From Comamonadaceae bacterium (lineage in GTDB: Bacteria; Pseudomonadota; Gammaproteobacteria; Burkholderiales; Burkholderiaceae_C): a stretch of 64,000 nt of DNA. The notes below the pieces were generated by a model. The model ran no database searches. It was not told the DNA's origin and worked only from the letters and a program-made list of their open reading frames with translations. The position numbers and the translations under genes are program-made. Of this stretch, positions 38,737 to 48,949 are shown piece after piece. The stretch's first letter is position 1. Each line of letters starts with the position of its first letter. The stretch is taken from contig CANEXF010000006.1 in NCBI GenBank assembly GCA_947443645.1, forward strand, positions 1-64,000. Reading direction: 5' to 3'.

Positions 38737-40176
38737 ATGACGTTAAAAAGTAAAAAATCAGAAAAAATAGCCGCAGAAGGCCAAACAACACCACCTGTTC
38801 GCTGGGCGCTTGTCAGCTTGTCGCTGTCCATGTTGCTCTCGTCTTTAGGTACCAGCATTGCCAACGTTGGCCTGCCCACCTTGGCTCATGCATTTAATGC
38901 CTCCTTTCAACAAGTTCAGTGGGTGGTTCTTGCCTACCTACTGGCTATCACCACACTGATTGTTAGCGCAGGACGCTTGGGTGACCTGATTGGCCGCAGG
39001 CGCTTGATGCTGCTTGGAATATGCCTGTTTACGGTTGCCTCTGGCCTGTGCGGCATCGCGCCGACGCTGTGGCTGTTGATTGCCGCGCGAGTGGTACAGG
39101 GTTTGGGTGCGGCAGTCATGATGGTTCTCACGATGGCCATGGTCGGTGAGGCAGTCCCCAAGGAAAAGACAGGCAGTGCCATGGGACTGCTGGGCACCAT
39201 GTCAGCCATAGGAACCGCGCTCGGTCCCACACTGGGTGGCCTCTTGATCGCAGGCTTCGGTTGGCCAGCACTGTTTCTCATTAATTTGCCGTTGGGGATT
39301 TTGACGCTCGCGCTCGCGCATCAGTACCTGCCCGTGGACCACAAAGTTGAAAAGAGCACGCAATCCAAGTTTGATGTGCCGGGGACCGCATTGCTGGTGA
39401 TGACGCTTGCAGCCTATGCCCTTGCCATGACCATAGGACGTGGTAGTTTCGGTCAGCTCAACATCACATTGCTGCTGATGGCCCTCCTTGGTGTCGGACT
39501 TTTCGTCTTCACCGAGTCGCGGACAGAGGCCCCCTTGATTCGGATGGCAACGTTCCAGAATTCTGTGCTGAGCGCCGGCTTCGCAATGAGTGCGCTTGTT
39601 ACTACGGTGGTGATGGCGACACTGGTTGTCGGCCCCTTCTATCTTGCTGGTGCACTTGGACTTGACCCCGCGCATGTCGGCCTTGTCATGTCGTCAGGCC
39701 CCATCATTGCGGCACTCACAGGTGCTCCGGCCGGGCGCCTTGTTGACCGGTTGGGCGCATACCGGATGGGCATTGCCGGGCTCATTGGCATGGCCTTCGG
39801 CGCTTCCACTATGGCCCTGCTTCCGACAGGGTTCGGCATTGCTGGTTATGTCGTGCCGCTCGCCGCAATCACTGGTAGCTATGCACTATTTCAGGCCGCC
39901 AACAACACGGCAGTGATGAGCAATATTCGGCCAGACCAGCGCGGTGTCATATCCGGCATGCTCAACCTGTCGCGCAATCTCGGGTTGATCACAGGCGCAT
40001 CAGTGATGGGCGCAGTGTTCGCCATGGGAGCGTCCACGGCCAGCCTGTTGACCGCTCCGCCAGGTTCAATTGAGTCAGGCATGCGACTCACCTTCGCTGT
40101 AGCGACAGGGTTGATCCTGCTTGCTTTGGCTATAGCGCTTACAGGCCAGGCACTTTCACACCGCACACGCAAATAG
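38737..40176 (+). CDS. MFS drug/metabolite efflux transporter, DHA2 (EmrB/QacA) type
   Basis: A 479-residue protein with about 14 hydrophobic segments. The family motif A (GRLGDLIGRRRLML) follows the second segment and motif C (GTALGPTLGGLL) the fifth, typical of 14-helix proton antiporters. It likely exports a toxic compound sensed by the adjacent LysR regulator. No membrane-fusion partner is next to it. A perfect hairpin lies about 95 bp downstream. Confidence 0.9.
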   Translation: MTLKSKKSEKIAAEGQTTPPVRWALVSLSLSMLLSSLGTSIANVGLPTLAHAFNASFQQVQWVVLAYLLAITTLIVSAGRLGDLIGRRRLMLLGICLFTVASGLCGIAPTLWLLIAARVVQGLGAAVMMVLTMAMVGEAVPKEKTGSAMGLLGTMSAIGTALGPTLGGLLIAGFGWPALFLINLPLGILTLALAHQYLPVDHKVEKSTQSKFDVPGTALLVMTLAAYALAMTIGRGSFGQLNITLLLMALLGVGLFVFTESRTEAPLIRMATFQNSVLSAGFAMSALVTTVVMATLVVGPFYLAGALGLDPAHVGLVMSSGPIIAALTGAPAGRLVDRLGAYRMGIAGLIGMAFGASTMALLPTGFGIAGYVVPLAAITGSYALFQAANNTAVMSNIRPDQRGVISGMLNLSRNLGLITGASVMGAVFAMGASTASLLTAPPGSIESGMRLTFAVATGLILLALAIALTGQALSHRTRK

Positions 40177-40270
40177 AGGCCGCAACAGCATCAGTTTTAC
40201 CTAGCCTTGGAATTGAAGACTTTGCCGAAGCCAACTGCGTTGGTTAGTACGCCGAGTTGGAAAACAAGCA

Positions 40271-40304
40271 AAAATAAGCCCCTCAGGAGGGGCTTATTTT
40301 GTTT
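40271..40304 (+). terminator. Hairpin terminator after the MFS gene
   Basis: A perfect 14-bp inverted repeat AAAATAAGCCCCTC / GAGGGGCTTATTTT with AG between the arms, followed by GTTT. A-rich and T-rich outer arms make it capable of working in both directions. Confidence 0.8.
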
Positions 40305-40473
40305 CCTTGACGGCTTGGAAGCCGCATGGATACCGGGGTTTGGCTGCCTCGATGGCTTTGACTGTTAATCCCAATGGTATCGCCCCACAAATACCATTCC
40401 CAACACCACGAATCACGCTGAGCTGGCGCGGGGCAGGAATGGCTTATTTGGGATGATTAAGGACTGTTCTCCA

Positions 40474-40513
40474 ATGAAAAAGCCCCGGCAGTCAGACTGT
40501 TCGGGGCTTTCAT
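40474..40513 (-). terminator. Terminator after tRNA-Ser (minus strand)
   Basis: The outer stem GCCCCG/CGGGGC encloses an inner CAGTC-A-GACTG repeat. On the minus strand it ends in a T5 run (40477-40481). It lies 20 bp past the 3' end of the tRNA gene. Confidence 0.75.
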
Positions 40514-40533
40514 GGACTCTTAAAGAGTATTAC

Positions 40534-40626
40534 TGGCGGAAACGGAGAGATTCGAACTCTCGATGAGGCTCTACACCCCATACTCCCTTAGCAGGGGAGC
40601 ACCTTCGGCCACTCGGTCACGTTTCC
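40534..40626 (-). tRNA. tRNA-Ser (GCT anticodon)
   Basis: A 93-nt class II tRNA on the minus strand. The acceptor stem GGAAACG pairs with CGTTTCC, and CCA is encoded. The anticodon loop CTGCTAA gives GCT (reads AGC/AGU serine codons). It has the long variable arm of tRNA-Ser, and GTTCGAATC in the T arm. A TTGACG hexamer at 40654-40659 (minus strand), just beyond the lysC stop region, could be its -35 element. Confidence 0.95.
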
Positions 40627-40661
40627 AATAATCGAATTATCTCACGACTTCGCCGTCAATT

Positions 40662-41930
40662 TCAGTTCAGGGGCTGGTCCAGGTCAAAAGCCTTGTGCAA
40701 GGCACGCACCGCGAGCTCCATGTATTTCTCATCAATCACCACAGAGGTCTTGATTTCGCTGGTGGAAATCATCTGGATGTTGATGCCCTCTTCGCTCAGC
40801 ACGCGAAACATCTTGCTGGCGATGCCGACATGACTGCGCATGCCGATACCGACGATGCTGACCTTGCATATCTTGGCGTCACCGGTGATTTCCTGCGCAC
40901 CCAGTGCCGGCAGGACTTTAGCCTTGAGCAGGTCGATTGCCTTGGCGTAGTCATTGCGGTGCACAGTGAAACTGAAATCGGTTTTGCCATCGCGGCTGAT
41001 GTTCTGGATGATGACGTCGACCTCGATGTTGGCTTCCGCCACGGCACCGAGAATCTGATAGGCGATGCCCGGAGTGTCTGGCACGCCGAGCACAGAGATT
41101 TTGGCTTCGTCGCGGTTGAATGCGATGCCCGATACGATGGCTTGTTCCATGTTTTCGTCTTCCTCAAAACTGATCAGAGTGCCGGACTTGGCCTCAATGT
41201 TGATGTCAATATCCCAATCGGTGAAGCTAGACAGCACGCGCAGCGGAACCTTGTATTTACCGGCAAATTCGACCGAGCGAATCTGCAGCACCTTGGAGCC
41301 CATGGAGGCCATCTCCAGCATTTCCTCAAAGCTCACGGTCTGCAGACGCCGCGCCTCGGGCACCACACGCGGGTCTGTGGTGTAGACACCATCAACGTCG
41401 GTGTAGATCAGGCATTCGTGGGCTTTCAAGGCTGCGGCAATCGCCACAGCCGAGGTGTCCGAGCCGCCACGACCTAGCGTGGTGACATTGCCGCCATCGT
41501 CGACGCCCTGAAAGCCGGTGATGATGACCACCCGGCCAGCGTCAAGGTCGGCGCGCACTTTTTTGTCGTCAATGGACTCGATGCGGGCTTTGGTGAAGGC
41601 GCTGTTGGTCTTGATGGTGACCTGCCAGCCTGCGTAGCTGACCGACTGCATGCCTTCGGCTTGCAGTGCGATGGCCAGCAGCGCGCTGGACGCCTGCTCG
41701 CCCGTGGCGGCAAGCGCGTCGAGTTCCCGGCCGTAGGCGTCATCAGGCCTTGCCGGTGCGAGCTCTTTGGCCAGGCCTAGCAGGCGGTTGGTTTCACCAC
41801 TCATGGCGCTGGGAACGACCACCATCTGGTGGCCAGCTCGCGCCCACTTGGCGACGCGCTTGGCCACATTGCGGATGCGCTCGGTTGAGCCCATCGATGT
41901 GCCGCCGTATTTATGAACGATCAATGCCAT
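40662..41930 (-). CDS. lysC: Aspartate kinase
   Basis: A 422-residue single-function aspartokinase, first step of Lys/Thr/Met/diaminopimelate synthesis. The N-terminal kinase domain starts [14 protein letters not shown] and includes [13 protein letters not shown]. Two C-terminal ACT domains follow ([28 protein letters not shown]) for feedback control. Length and layout fit the LysC of Burkholderiales. It lies downstream of tilS with a 160-bp gap that has its own -10 element. Confidence 0.96.
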   Translation of the reverse strand: MALIVHKYGGTSMGSTERIRNVAKRVAKWARAGHQMVVVPSAMSGETNRLLGLAKELAPARPDDAYGRELDALAATGEQASSALLAIALQAEGMQSVSYAGWQVTIKTNSAFTKARIESIDDKKVRADLDAGRVVIITGFQGVDDGGNVTTLGRGGSDTSAVAIAAALKAHECLIYTDVDGVYTTDPRVVPEARRLQTVSFEEMLEMASMGSKVLQIRSVEFAGKYKVPLRVLSSFTDWDIDINIEAKSGTLISFEEDENMEQAIVSGIAFNRDEAKISVLGVPDTPGIAYQILGAVAEANIEVDVIIQNISRDGKTDFSFTVHRNDYAKAIDLLKAKVLPALGAQEITGDAKICKVSIVGIGMRSHVGIASKMFRVLSEEGINIQMISTSEIKTSVVIDEKYMELAVRALHKAFDLDQPLN

Positions 41931-42048
41931 TGCAGGATGTCAATCAGAAGTTGGTTGCCGAAAAGTTTGCTTTGGAAGCCTGCTGGGCCTGCAAACTGCA
42001 GTCCATCAGGCGACGCGCAGAGCCTGGGCGCCATCAGCAAAGCCTTAA

Positions 42049-42077
42049 ATTATACCTAGCCGGGCCAGCAGACCGCA
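42049..42077 (-). promoter_or_regulatory. Candidate lysC promoter
   Basis: A perfect -10 hexamer TATAAT reads on the minus strand at 42054-42049. The -35 position (about 42072-42077) is poor, so this is a weak or activator-assisted call. It would give a leader of about 110 nt before lysC. Confidence 0.35.
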
Positions 42078-42090
42078 GGCAGGAGCAGCC

Positions 42091-43128
42091 TCAATCGACT
42101 GTGGGCGAGTAATCCAGAACCGCCCGGTTACGCCTGATGTGGCCGCTCGCGACCTTCAGATGGATCTGATGTCCGCGCGTGGTGCAAACGGCAATTTGCG
42201 CCAGCAACTGCTCGAGTTGCGCCGCGCTTGGCGTGGCCTGATGCGCCACACGCAGCCAGTGCCGCAAGACATTGGCCTGCCTGGCCTTTGACAGCTCTTG
42301 CAGCGGCTTGATGGCAGGTGGCGTGCCCGTCAGCGCCAGGTCTGCAGCGGCCACCTCGAGCAGCAGCTCATGCGCTTGCGCCGCGTGCCGGGCGCTGCGC
42401 GCAAACGTTTCACGAAATTGCGGAAACGCCTGGTTAAGTACGGGCAACAGGCGGGCTCGAATACGGTTGCGGGTGTAGCGCTCGTCGGTATTGGTCGGAT
42501 CGTCGACAAAAGGAATGTTCTGATGCGTCAGCCAGTCGCGCAGCACTGCAGCAGGTGTTTCCAACAGCGGCCTGAAAAACACCGCGCCAGCGCGCTCAAA
42601 CTGCGCCGGCATCGCAGCCAGACCCGGCAGCCCTGCCCCGCGGCTGAGCGCCAGCAGCATGGTTTCGACTTGATCGTCGGCATGCTGGCCCAGCAGCATT
42701 GCGCTCAATCCCAGCTGCTTCGCAGTGTCAGCAAGCGCTGCGTAGCGGGCGTTGCGCGCCGCATCTTCCGGGCTTTGCCCGCTGGCGTGCGCGGCGTTTA
42801 CCTGCAGCACGTGCAGCGGCACATCGACAGAGGCGCAAACCGACTCGCAAACACGCACGAAATCATCAGCCGCGCTTTGCAAGCCGTGATGAATATGGAT
42901 GGCATGGACCTGGCCTGGCCAGCGCTTGGCAGCCGCCAGCAGCAAGGCCGTGGAATCTGCGCCGCCACTGTAGGCCACGCCTACAGGCCGGTCAAAAGCC
43001 AGCTGCGTCAGCGCTGAAGTGGCCGGGTTGGCGTCGCTTTGCTGCGCGATGGCAGCCTTTGACAAGTCGGGCCGCTTTTGAATGCGCGACTTATTTTGCG
43101 TCGGCTTTGGTGTCTGTGAAGCGGCCAT
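42091..43128 (-). CDS. tilS: tRNA(Ile)-lysidine synthase
   Basis: A 345-residue enzyme that converts the wobble cytidine of tRNA-Ile(CAU) to lysidine. The N-type ATP pyrophosphatase P-loop SGGADST is at residues 54-60; [33 protein letters not shown] and FVDDPTN follow. As called, the start overlaps the end of accA by 38 bp, and the N-terminal extension before the P-loop is long and Ser/Lys/Gln-rich, so a later non-ATG start is possible. Confidence 0.93.
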   Translation of the reverse strand: MAASQTPKPTQNKSRIQKRPDLSKAAIAQQSDANPATSALTQLAFDRPVGVAYSGGADSTALLLAAAKRWPGQVHAIHIHHGLQSAADDFVRVCESVCASVDVPLHVLQVNAAHASGQSPEDAARNARYAALADTAKQLGLSAMLLGQHADDQVETMLLALSRGAGLPGLAAMPAQFERAGAVFFRPLLETPAAVLRDWLTHQNIPFVDDPTNTDERYTRNRIRARLLPVLNQAFPQFRETFARSARHAAQAHELLLEVAAADLALTGTPPAIKPLQELSKARQANVLRHWLRVAHQATPSAAQLEQLLAQIAVCTTRGHQIHLKVASGHIRRNRAVLDYSPTVD

Positions 43129-44068
43129 AGCTTTGCAGACGATCGTAGCGACGGTCCAGCAATTCCTTGATTTTCAAGTCGCTGACCTGACGGAAAGCAT
43201 CGTTCAAGGCGCGCTTAAGAAACGCGGCCATTTGCTTATGGTCTCGGTGCGCGCCGCCTACCGGTTCGTTGACGATTTTGTCGATCACGCCAAGCGCTTT
43301 CAGGCGGTGCGCGGTAATGCCCAGCGCGTCGGCGGCCACTTCGGCTTTTTCAGAGGTTTTCCAGAGAATCGAGGCGCAACCTTCGGGACTGATGACCGAG
43401 TAAATCGAATACTGCAGCATCACGACCTGGTCGGCTACCGATATGGCCAGCGCGCCACCCGAGCCACCTTCACCAATGATGGTGGTGATGATGGGTACTT
43501 CGAGCTGCGCCATTTCGAAAATATTGCGCCCGATGGCCTCTGACTGACCGCGCTCTTCGGCGTCGATTCCGGGGTAGGCACCAGGCGTGTCAACGAAGGT
43601 AAACACCGGCAGCTTGAACTTCTCTGCGGTTTTCATCAGCCGCAACGCCTTGCGGTAGCCTTCGGGCTTGCTCATGCCGAAGTTGCGCAAGCCGCGTTCT
43701 TTGGTGTCACGGCCTTTTTGGTGGCCCAGCACCATGCAGGCCGTACCGTTGAAACGGGCCAGGCCGCCAACGATGGACAGGTCATCCGAAAAATGCCGGT
43801 CGCCGTGCAACTCGACAAAGTCAGTGAATATCTCGCGAACGTAGTCCAGCGTGTAGGGCCGCTCGGCATGGCGGGCGATTTTGGTGATCTGCCATGGGGT
43901 CAGGTCACTGTAGATGTCTTTGGTGAGCTGCTGGCTCTTTTTGGCGAGCTGGTCTATCTCTTCAGAAATGTCCACCGCTGATTCGGTCTGCACATAACGC
44001 AACTCTTCAATTTTTCCTTCAAGGTCCGCAATCGGCTGCTCGAAATCGAGGAATGTCTTTTTGGCCAT
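43091..44068 (-). CDS. accA: Acetyl-CoA carboxylase carboxyltransferase subunit alpha
   Basis: A 325-residue subunit of the carboxyltransferase that makes malonyl-CoA for fatty acid synthesis. Start [17 protein letters not shown] at 44068 has a clear CAGGAG ribosome binding site; the frame is open up to 44167 but only this start fits the family. Typical segments: [44 protein letters not shown] and [11 protein letters not shown]. Sits in the cysS-glycosylase-accA-tilS-lysC block. Confidence 0.96.
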   Translation of the reverse strand: MAKKTFLDFEQPIADLEGKIEELRYVQTESAVDISEEIDQLAKKSQQLTKDIYSDLTPWQITKIARHAERPYTLDYVREIFTDFVELHGDRHFSDDLSIVGGLARFNGTACMVLGHQKGRDTKERGLRNFGMSKPEGYRKALRLMKTAEKFKLPVFTFVDTPGAYPGIDAEERGQSEAIGRNIFEMAQLEVPIITTIIGEGGSGGALAISVADQVVMLQYSIYSVISPEGCASILWKTSEKAEVAADALGITAHRLKALGVIDKIVNEPVGGAHRDHKQMAAFLKRALNDAFRQVSDLKIKELLDRRYDRLQSYGRFTDTKADAK

Positions 44069-44088
44069 GGTCTGCTCCTGAAGGCTAC

Positions 44089-44799
44089 TTAAACGGATGC
44101 TTGCTCTGCATCGACAACCGGCAAGGGGTCCAGCGAACGCCAAATATACCAAGTCGCGACGCTGCAATAAGGCGCCCAGGCGGCGGCCACTTCGCGCGCA
44201 TCGCTGCGACTGACCGACTCACCTGAAAAATAATTGTGGCTGATGCCATTGATGAGGCCGACATCGTCGAGCGGCAACACATTGGGGCGCATCAGGTAAA
44301 AAATCAAAAACATCTCGGCGGTCCAGCGGCCGATGCCGCGAATCGCGATCAACTCGGCGATGATGGCCTCGTCATCCATCGCTGCCCAGTCTTTGACGTG
44401 TACCGTGCCGGCGTCAAAGTGGATGGACAGATCAACCAGGTATTCCACCTTGCGCGCGCTCAGGCCGGCCGCACGCATGTCGTCAACCTTGAGCTTGAGT
44501 ACATGGCCGGGCGTCATTTTCTTGGGCAATGCGACAAATCGGTGCCACACGGTCTGCGCGGCCTTGACGGATATTTGCTGGCCCACGATGCTGCGCGCCA
44601 AGGTGCTGAAAGCGTCGCCGCGCGACTGCAGGCAGGCATCACCAAACTGCGGGATCAGCCGCTTCATGACGCGGTCTTTTTTGACCAGATGCTTGCAGGC
44701 GTCGGCCCAATAGGCGGGAATGGTCAGAACCGGTGCGACCTCGGGCAAAGCGGCTTGCTCACCGGTTTTGGCGAGCTGGGGTTTCGCTATGTTTTTCAT
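44089..44799 (-). CDS. DNA-3-methyladenine glycosylase (AlkA/HhH-GPD type)
   Basis: A 236-residue base-excision repair glycosylase. [12 protein letters not shown] opens the HhH-GPD fold; the helix-hairpin-helix is [14 protein letters not shown], and the catalytic Asp is in [13 protein letters not shown] 44799 is preferred; the frame is open to 44889, which would overlap cysS. It ends 20 bp before accA, in the same direction. Confidence 0.88.
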   Translation of the reverse strand: MKNIAKPQLAKTGEQAALPEVAPVLTIPAYWADACKHLVKKDRVMKRLIPQFGDACLQSRGDAFSTLARSIVGQQISVKAAQTVWHRFVALPKKMTPGHVLKLKVDDMRAAGLSARKVEYLVDLSIHFDAGTVHVKDWAAMDDEAIIAELIAIRGIGRWTAEMFLIFYLMRPNVLPLDDVGLINGISHNYFSGESVSRSDAREVAAAWAPYCSVATWYIWRSLDPLPVVDAEQASV

Positions 44800-44840
44800 A
44801 GCTGGTGGCGCATGCAATTTGTGGGCCGGAGGCCGAAACG
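44785..44840. repeat. Possible degenerate copy of the 883-940 element
   Basis: GCTATG, TTTTTC, ATAGCTGGTGGCGC, then GGCCGGAGGCC: the layout recalls the ATAGCTGC..GCGC..GAGGCC element discussed at 883-940. It lies across the glycosylase start. Similarity is partial and judged by eye. Confidence 0.2.
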
Positions 44841-44851
44841 ACGAGAGGAAA

Positions 44852-46273
44852 TCAAGATTTCGCCTCCCAGGTCGTGCCGCCAGGCGCATCTTTCAGGACA
44901 ATGCCCTGAGCCAGCAGATCATTACGGATTTTGTCAGCCGCCGCGAAATCTCTGACATTTTTTGCCGCCAGACGCTGGGCAATCAAGGCTTGAATGCTCG
45001 CGTCGTCCAGGCCAGCACCCGTCTGCAGGAAAACGCCAGGCGCACTTTGCAGCAGCCCCAGGCAAGCACCCAGACTTTTGAGCAGGCCAGCGAGCTCGAC
45101 TGAACCGGTTTTATTGACTTCGCCGGCCAACTCGAACAACACCGCCATGGCTTCGGGCGTGCCAAAGTCCTCGTCCATCGCGGCCTTGAAACGCGCAGCG
45201 AAGGGATTGGTCCAGTCCAGCACAGTCCGGGCCTCGCTCGTCAACGTGTCCCCTTGGACAAGCTCGGGAGAAACGGAATGAAGCGCAGTATACAAGCGCT
45301 TGAGAGAGTTGCGCGCATCGTCAAGATGCGCATCACTGTAATTGAGCGGGCTGCGGTAATGCGCGCGGATGATGAAAAAGCGCACTGTTTCGGCGTCATA
45401 TTTCGCCAAAATTTCACGGATGGTGAAAAAATTGCCCAACGATTTGGACATTTTTTCATTGTCCACGCGCACAAAGCCGTTGTGCATCCAGATGCGGGCC
45501 AGCGGTTTGTTGAATGCGCCTTCTGACTGGGCGATCTCATTTTCATGGTGCGGAAACTGCAGGTCAGCGCCGCCACCGTGAATATCAAAAGACTCGCCGA
45601 GCAGCTCGCACGCCATGGCCGAGCACTCTATATGCCAGCCCGGCCGTCCCATGCCATAGGCACTGGGCCACTTGGCGTCATCGGGCTCACTGGCCTTGGC
45701 GCTTTTCCAGAGCACGAAGTCCAGAGGGTCGTCCTTGCCGTCAAGCACCTCAACGCGTTCACCGGCACGCAACTCGTCAAGCGACTTGCCAGAAAGCTTG
45801 CCATAGCCGGCGAACTTGCGGACCGAATAGTTCACATCGCCCTGGCCAGAACCGGCCTGCGACTGGTAGGCCAGACCCTTTTGCTCAAGCCGGTCAATCA
45901 GGCTCAGCATCTGCGGGACATAGTCGGTGGCACGCGGCTCGTGGCTGGGCCGCTCTATACCCAGCGCATCGGCGTCCTGGTGCAGGGCGGCGACCATTCG
46001 GTCGGTCAGGCCGCGTATGGTTTCGCCGTTTTCAACCGCACGTTTGATGATCTTGTCATCAATATCGGTCACGTTGCGCACATAAGTGACGCTCAAGCCC
46101 GAGACCTTGAGCCAGCGCTGAACCACATCAAAGGCGACCATGGCACGCGCATGGCCCAGATGGCACAGGTCATAAACCGTCATGCCGCACACGTACATGC
46201 GCACATGGCCGGGAATCAGCGGCGAAAACTCTTCCACGGCACGCGACAGCGTGTTGTAAATCCTGAGGCTCAT
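44852..46273 (-). CDS. cysS: Cysteinyl-tRNA synthetase
   Basis: A 473-residue class I aminoacyl-tRNA synthetase. Zinc/active-site start [18 protein letters not shown] (HIGH-type HLGH), RYVRNV-like [25 protein letters not shown] with [15 protein letters not shown], and KMSKSLGNF. Full length. First gene of the minus-strand housekeeping block. Confidence 0.97.
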   Translation of the reverse strand: MSLRIYNTLSRAVEEFSPLIPGHVRMYVCGMTVYDLCHLGHARAMVAFDVVQRWLKVSGLSVTYVRNVTDIDDKIIKRAVENGETIRGLTDRMVAALHQDADALGIERPSHEPRATDYVPQMLSLIDRLEQKGLAYQSQAGSGQGDVNYSVRKFAGYGKLSGKSLDELRAGERVEVLDGKDDPLDFVLWKSAKASEPDDAKWPSAYGMGRPGWHIECSAMACELLGESFDIHGGGADLQFPHHENEIAQSEGAFNKPLARIWMHNGFVRVDNEKMSKSLGNFFTIREILAKYDAETVRFFIIRAHYRSPLNYSDAHLDDARNSLKRLYTALHSVSPELVQGDTLTSEARTVLDWTNPFAARFKAAMDEDFGTPEAMAVLFELAGEVNKTGSVELAGLLKSLGACLGLLQSAPGVFLQTGAGLDDASIQALIAQRLAAKNVRDFAAADKIRNDLLAQGIVLKDAPGGTTWEAKS

Positions 46274-46428
46274 GAATGGTCTGGGTGCGAAGCTTGACGC
46301 GTGCTTGTCAAGAGGTCATAAAAAAGCGCCGTCTCAAGGGCTGGGGCGGGTCAGCGGTCAGATAGGAAAGTATTTGAAATCAGCTTGGCAGGGGTGATGC
46401 TCGGGCGAAAAACCGACTCCCGGCCGGT

Positions 46429-46457
46429 ATGGCTGAACTATACCCCTCAGTTACAAT
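46429..46457 (+). promoter_or_regulatory. Candidate promoter for the TPR protein gene
   Basis: TACAAT at 46452-46457 (5 of 6 to consensus) has ATGGCT 17 bp upstream (46429-46434, 3 of 6). It is in the 242-bp divergent space with cysS and would give a ~55-nt leader before ATG 46516. Confidence 0.35.
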
Positions 46458-46515
46458 CGAGCAGTATATCCAGCCGGCGTCCACCGTCAAAAGCATTCGA
46501 AATTGCAGAGGTCTT

Positions 46516-47601
46516 ATGTTCAAGTCAGCAAGCCATTCAAGTCCATATCCTTCAGGTGATTTCTCTGTGTATGTGAAGACCGCTCTGCGCGTATTCTTGC
46601 TGGCCGCATCGCTGTCTGCTGCGGCTGCGCATGCTGACGACTATGCCGACGTGAATCGGCTGATGCGTGCAGGACAACTCAGCGAGGCCCTGAGCAAGGC
46701 CGAACAATATCTTGCAGCCAAGCCGCGTGACCCGCAAATGCGCTTCATCAAGGGCGTGATACAAACAGAAGCCGGCAAGCCATCTGACGCCATTTCAACC
46801 TTCACGCAGATCACCCAGGATTACCCTGAGCTGCCAGAGCCCTACAACAACCTGGCTGTTCTCTACGCCGGCCAAAGCCAGTTCGACAAGGCCAGAGCCG
46901 CGCTTGAAATGGCGATTCGAACCAACCCGAGCTATGCCACCGCCCATGAAAATCTGGGCGATGTCTATGCCAAGCTCGCGAGCCAGGCTTACAGCAAGGC
47001 CCTGCAGATAGACGCCAGCAATACCGGCGTGCAACCCAAGCTGGCGCTGATCCGTACCCTGTTCGCGCCAGAAAGCAAAGGCCAGAAACCGACAGCAGCG
47101 CCCGCCATGCCCGTCCTTGCTGCACCGGCGGTGGTCACGCCAGCGCCGGCAAAATCAGCACCTCCCGCCCCTGCGCCAGCACCCGCAGTGACAAACAAAC
47201 CTGCGCCTGTCGCGACACCACCGGCTTCGCCCGCTGCACCTTCGCCGGAGGCGAGCAGTGCTGGTCAAAAGGAAGTTGAAGCCGCGGTGCGCGCCTGGGC
47301 AGAAGCCTGGTCCAGCAAAGACATGAACGCCTATCTGGGCAGCTATGGCCAGAACTTCGACCCGCCCGGCAACCAGACACGCAAAAGCTGGGAGGCCGAC
47401 AGGCGCACGCGCATCGTGGGTAAATCACGTATCAGCGTAAAACTGTCCAACCTGTCGGTTGCCGTGCAAGGCGGCAAGGCCACCGTCAAATTCAAGCAGG
47501 ATTACAGCGCCAACGCGCTCAATGTTTCGAGCCGCAAGACACTGGACTTGGCCAAGGTTGGCGATCGCTGGTTGATTGTCCGGGAATCGACGGGCGGCTG
47601 A
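46516..47601 (+). CDS. Exported TPR protein with C-terminal Cds6/NTF2-like domain
   Basis: A 361-residue protein. ATG 46516 follows an AGAGG ribosome binding site; upstream codons to 46429 are less likely. A signal peptide ends near AAAHA-DDY. TPR repeats fill about residues 40-170, then a Pro/Ala-rich linker (about 190-250), then a domain beginning EVEAAVRAWAEAWSSKDMNAYL and ending LAKVGDRWLIVRE. That last domain is of the same type as the end of the next gene's product. Probably periplasmic, perhaps a partner of the L,D-transpeptidase encoded after it. Confidence 0.8.
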   Translation: MFKSASHSSPYPSGDFSVYVKTALRVFLLAASLSAAAAHADDYADVNRLMRAGQLSEALSKAEQYLAAKPRDPQMRFIKGVIQTEAGKPSDAISTFTQITQDYPELPEPYNNLAVLYAGQSQFDKARAALEMAIRTNPSYATAHENLGDVYAKLASQAYSKALQIDASNTGVQPKLALIRTLFAPESKGQKPTAAPAMPVLAAPAVVTPAPAKSAPPAPAPAPAVTNKPAPVATPPASPAAPSPEASSAGQKEVEAAVRAWAEAWSSKDMNAYLGSYGQNFDPPGNQTRKSWEADRRTRIVGKSRISVKLSNLSVAVQGGKATVKFKQDYSANALNVSSRKTLDLAKVGDRWLIVRESTGG

Positions 47602-47689
47602 TGACTCGCAGTAGATTCCGCGGGCGCAGCATGCGCTTTTCTCAAATCCTCCATTGCGTCCTGAATTGCGTCCAAATTTCCACTTCTGC

Positions 47690-48949
47690 ATGAAGCCAAT
47701 GAATCGGATCGCTCCTGCTGTTCTATTGATTGCGCTGGCGCTAACCCTTACGCCACTGGCACACGCTGAAAAAAAGAAGCGCAAAAGCCGCGCAGACGAG
47801 ACGCCCAGCGCAAGCCGCAAGTCCGCGCCCGAACAGCCGCGAGAAGGCGAAGCAGAAGCACGGCTGATAGACATTTACAAACTCATAGGCCAGGCCAGGA
47901 CACGCGAAGCGCTGCCGAAAGCCGAAGCACTGGTGCGAGACCACCCCAACTTCCAGCTGGCCCAGCTGATTTATGGCGACTTGCTGACAGCCCAGCAACG
48001 CCCGCTACGCATGCTGGGCGATGTGCCAGAGGCCACGGCCAAGGCCGCTGGACCGATGCTCGCAGACCTGCGCAACGAATCACAACTGCGTCTGCAAGCC
48101 TTGCGCGAGCGACCAGCGCAAGGGCTGCTTCCTTCGCAGTTTCTGGCACTTTCATCGCAAAACAAACACGCAATTGCCGTGGACGCTTCGAAATCAAGGC
48201 TTTATCTGTTCGCAAACGGCCCAGACGGGCTGAAGCTGATGGGCGACTACTACATATCGGTTGGCAAGTCCGGGACCGAAAAAAACACTGAAGGCGATCT
48301 GCGCACACCTTTGGGGGTTTACTTCATCACCAGCAATCTCGACCCCAAGTCCCTCAAAGACTTTTACGGCTCGGGCGCACTGCCGGTCAACTATCCCAAC
48401 CAGCTCGATGTCAAGCGCGGAAAAACCGGTGGCGGCATCTGGCTGCACGGCACGCCGCCCCAGAACTTTTCACGTCCACCGCTGTCGACCGACGGCTGTG
48501 TGGTGTTGGCCAACCCTGATTTGCTGCACATCATCAAGACGGTCGAGATACGCACCACACCGGTGGTGATTGCACAAAAAATCAAATGGGTAGCGCCACA
48601 AGCGGTGAAGATGGACAGCCTGCTGTTTGAAGACGCACTCAACGGCTGGCGCGCAGCCAAATCCAGCGGCGACATAGGACGGCTGTTGTCCTGGTACACC
48701 ACAGACTTCACCAGCTATGGCAAGACATTGGCAGAGTGGAAACCAGCCGTGCAATCTGAAGTCCGGCAACTCGGTGGCCGTGGCGTGCAGCTCAAGGACG
48801 TCTCTTACCTGCGTTGGACCGACAGCAACGACACCATGGTCGCAACCTTCGGCGAGCTGGTCCAGGGCGCAAAAACAGGCCGCACCAAGCGCCAGTACTG
48901 GACCCGTCAGGGAAGCCAGTGGAAAATATTTTTTGAAGGAGTGATCTGA
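47690..48949 (+). CDS. L,D-transpeptidase (YkuD) with C-terminal Cds6/NTF2-like domain
   Basis: A 419-residue exported enzyme. The signal peptide is MKPMNRIAPAVLLIALALT up to AHA. The YkuD catalytic domain is centred on IWLHGTPPQ and LSTDGCVVL, with Cys270 as nucleophile; such enzymes make 3-3 cross-links in peptidoglycan or attach proteins to it. The last ~115 residues (NGWRAAKSSGDIGRLLSWY to GSQWKIFFEGVI) repeat the domain type of the previous protein. The frame is open to 47654 (TTG), but ATG 47690 starts the signal peptide. Directly abuts the next gene (TGAATG). Confidence 0.88.
   Translation: MKPMNRIAPAVLLIALALTLTPLAHAEKKKRKSRADETPSASRKSAPEQPREGEAEARLIDIYKLIGQARTREALPKAEALVRDHPNFQLAQLIYGDLLTAQQRPLRMLGDVPEATAKAAGPMLADLRNESQLRLQALRERPAQGLLPSQFLALSSQNKHAIAVDASKSRLYLFANGPDGLKLMGDYYISVGKSGTEKNTEGDLRTPLGVYFITSNLDPKSLKDFYGSGALPVNYPNQLDVKRGKTGGGIWLHGTPPQNFSRPPLSTDGCVVLANPDLLHIIKTVEIRTTPVVIAQKIKWVAPQAVKMDSLLFEDALNGWRAAKSSGDIGRLLSWYTTDFTSYGKTLAEWKPAVQSEVRQLGGRGVQLKDVSYLRWTDSNDTMVATFGELVQGAKTGRTKRQYWTRQGSQWKIFFEGVI

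Larger units (their letters stand above)
40177..40533. other. Intergenic region without a gene
   Basis: 357 bp with two hairpin terminators (40271-40300 and 40474-40513). The sequence between them (about 40305-40470) shows no convincing reading frame, RNA gene or repeat. Confidence 0.7.

Noticed and set aside
40534..40626. tRNA-Ser as an integration site of a genomic island
   Set aside because: No integrase gene, no repeated tRNA 3' end nearby, and housekeeping genes flank it.
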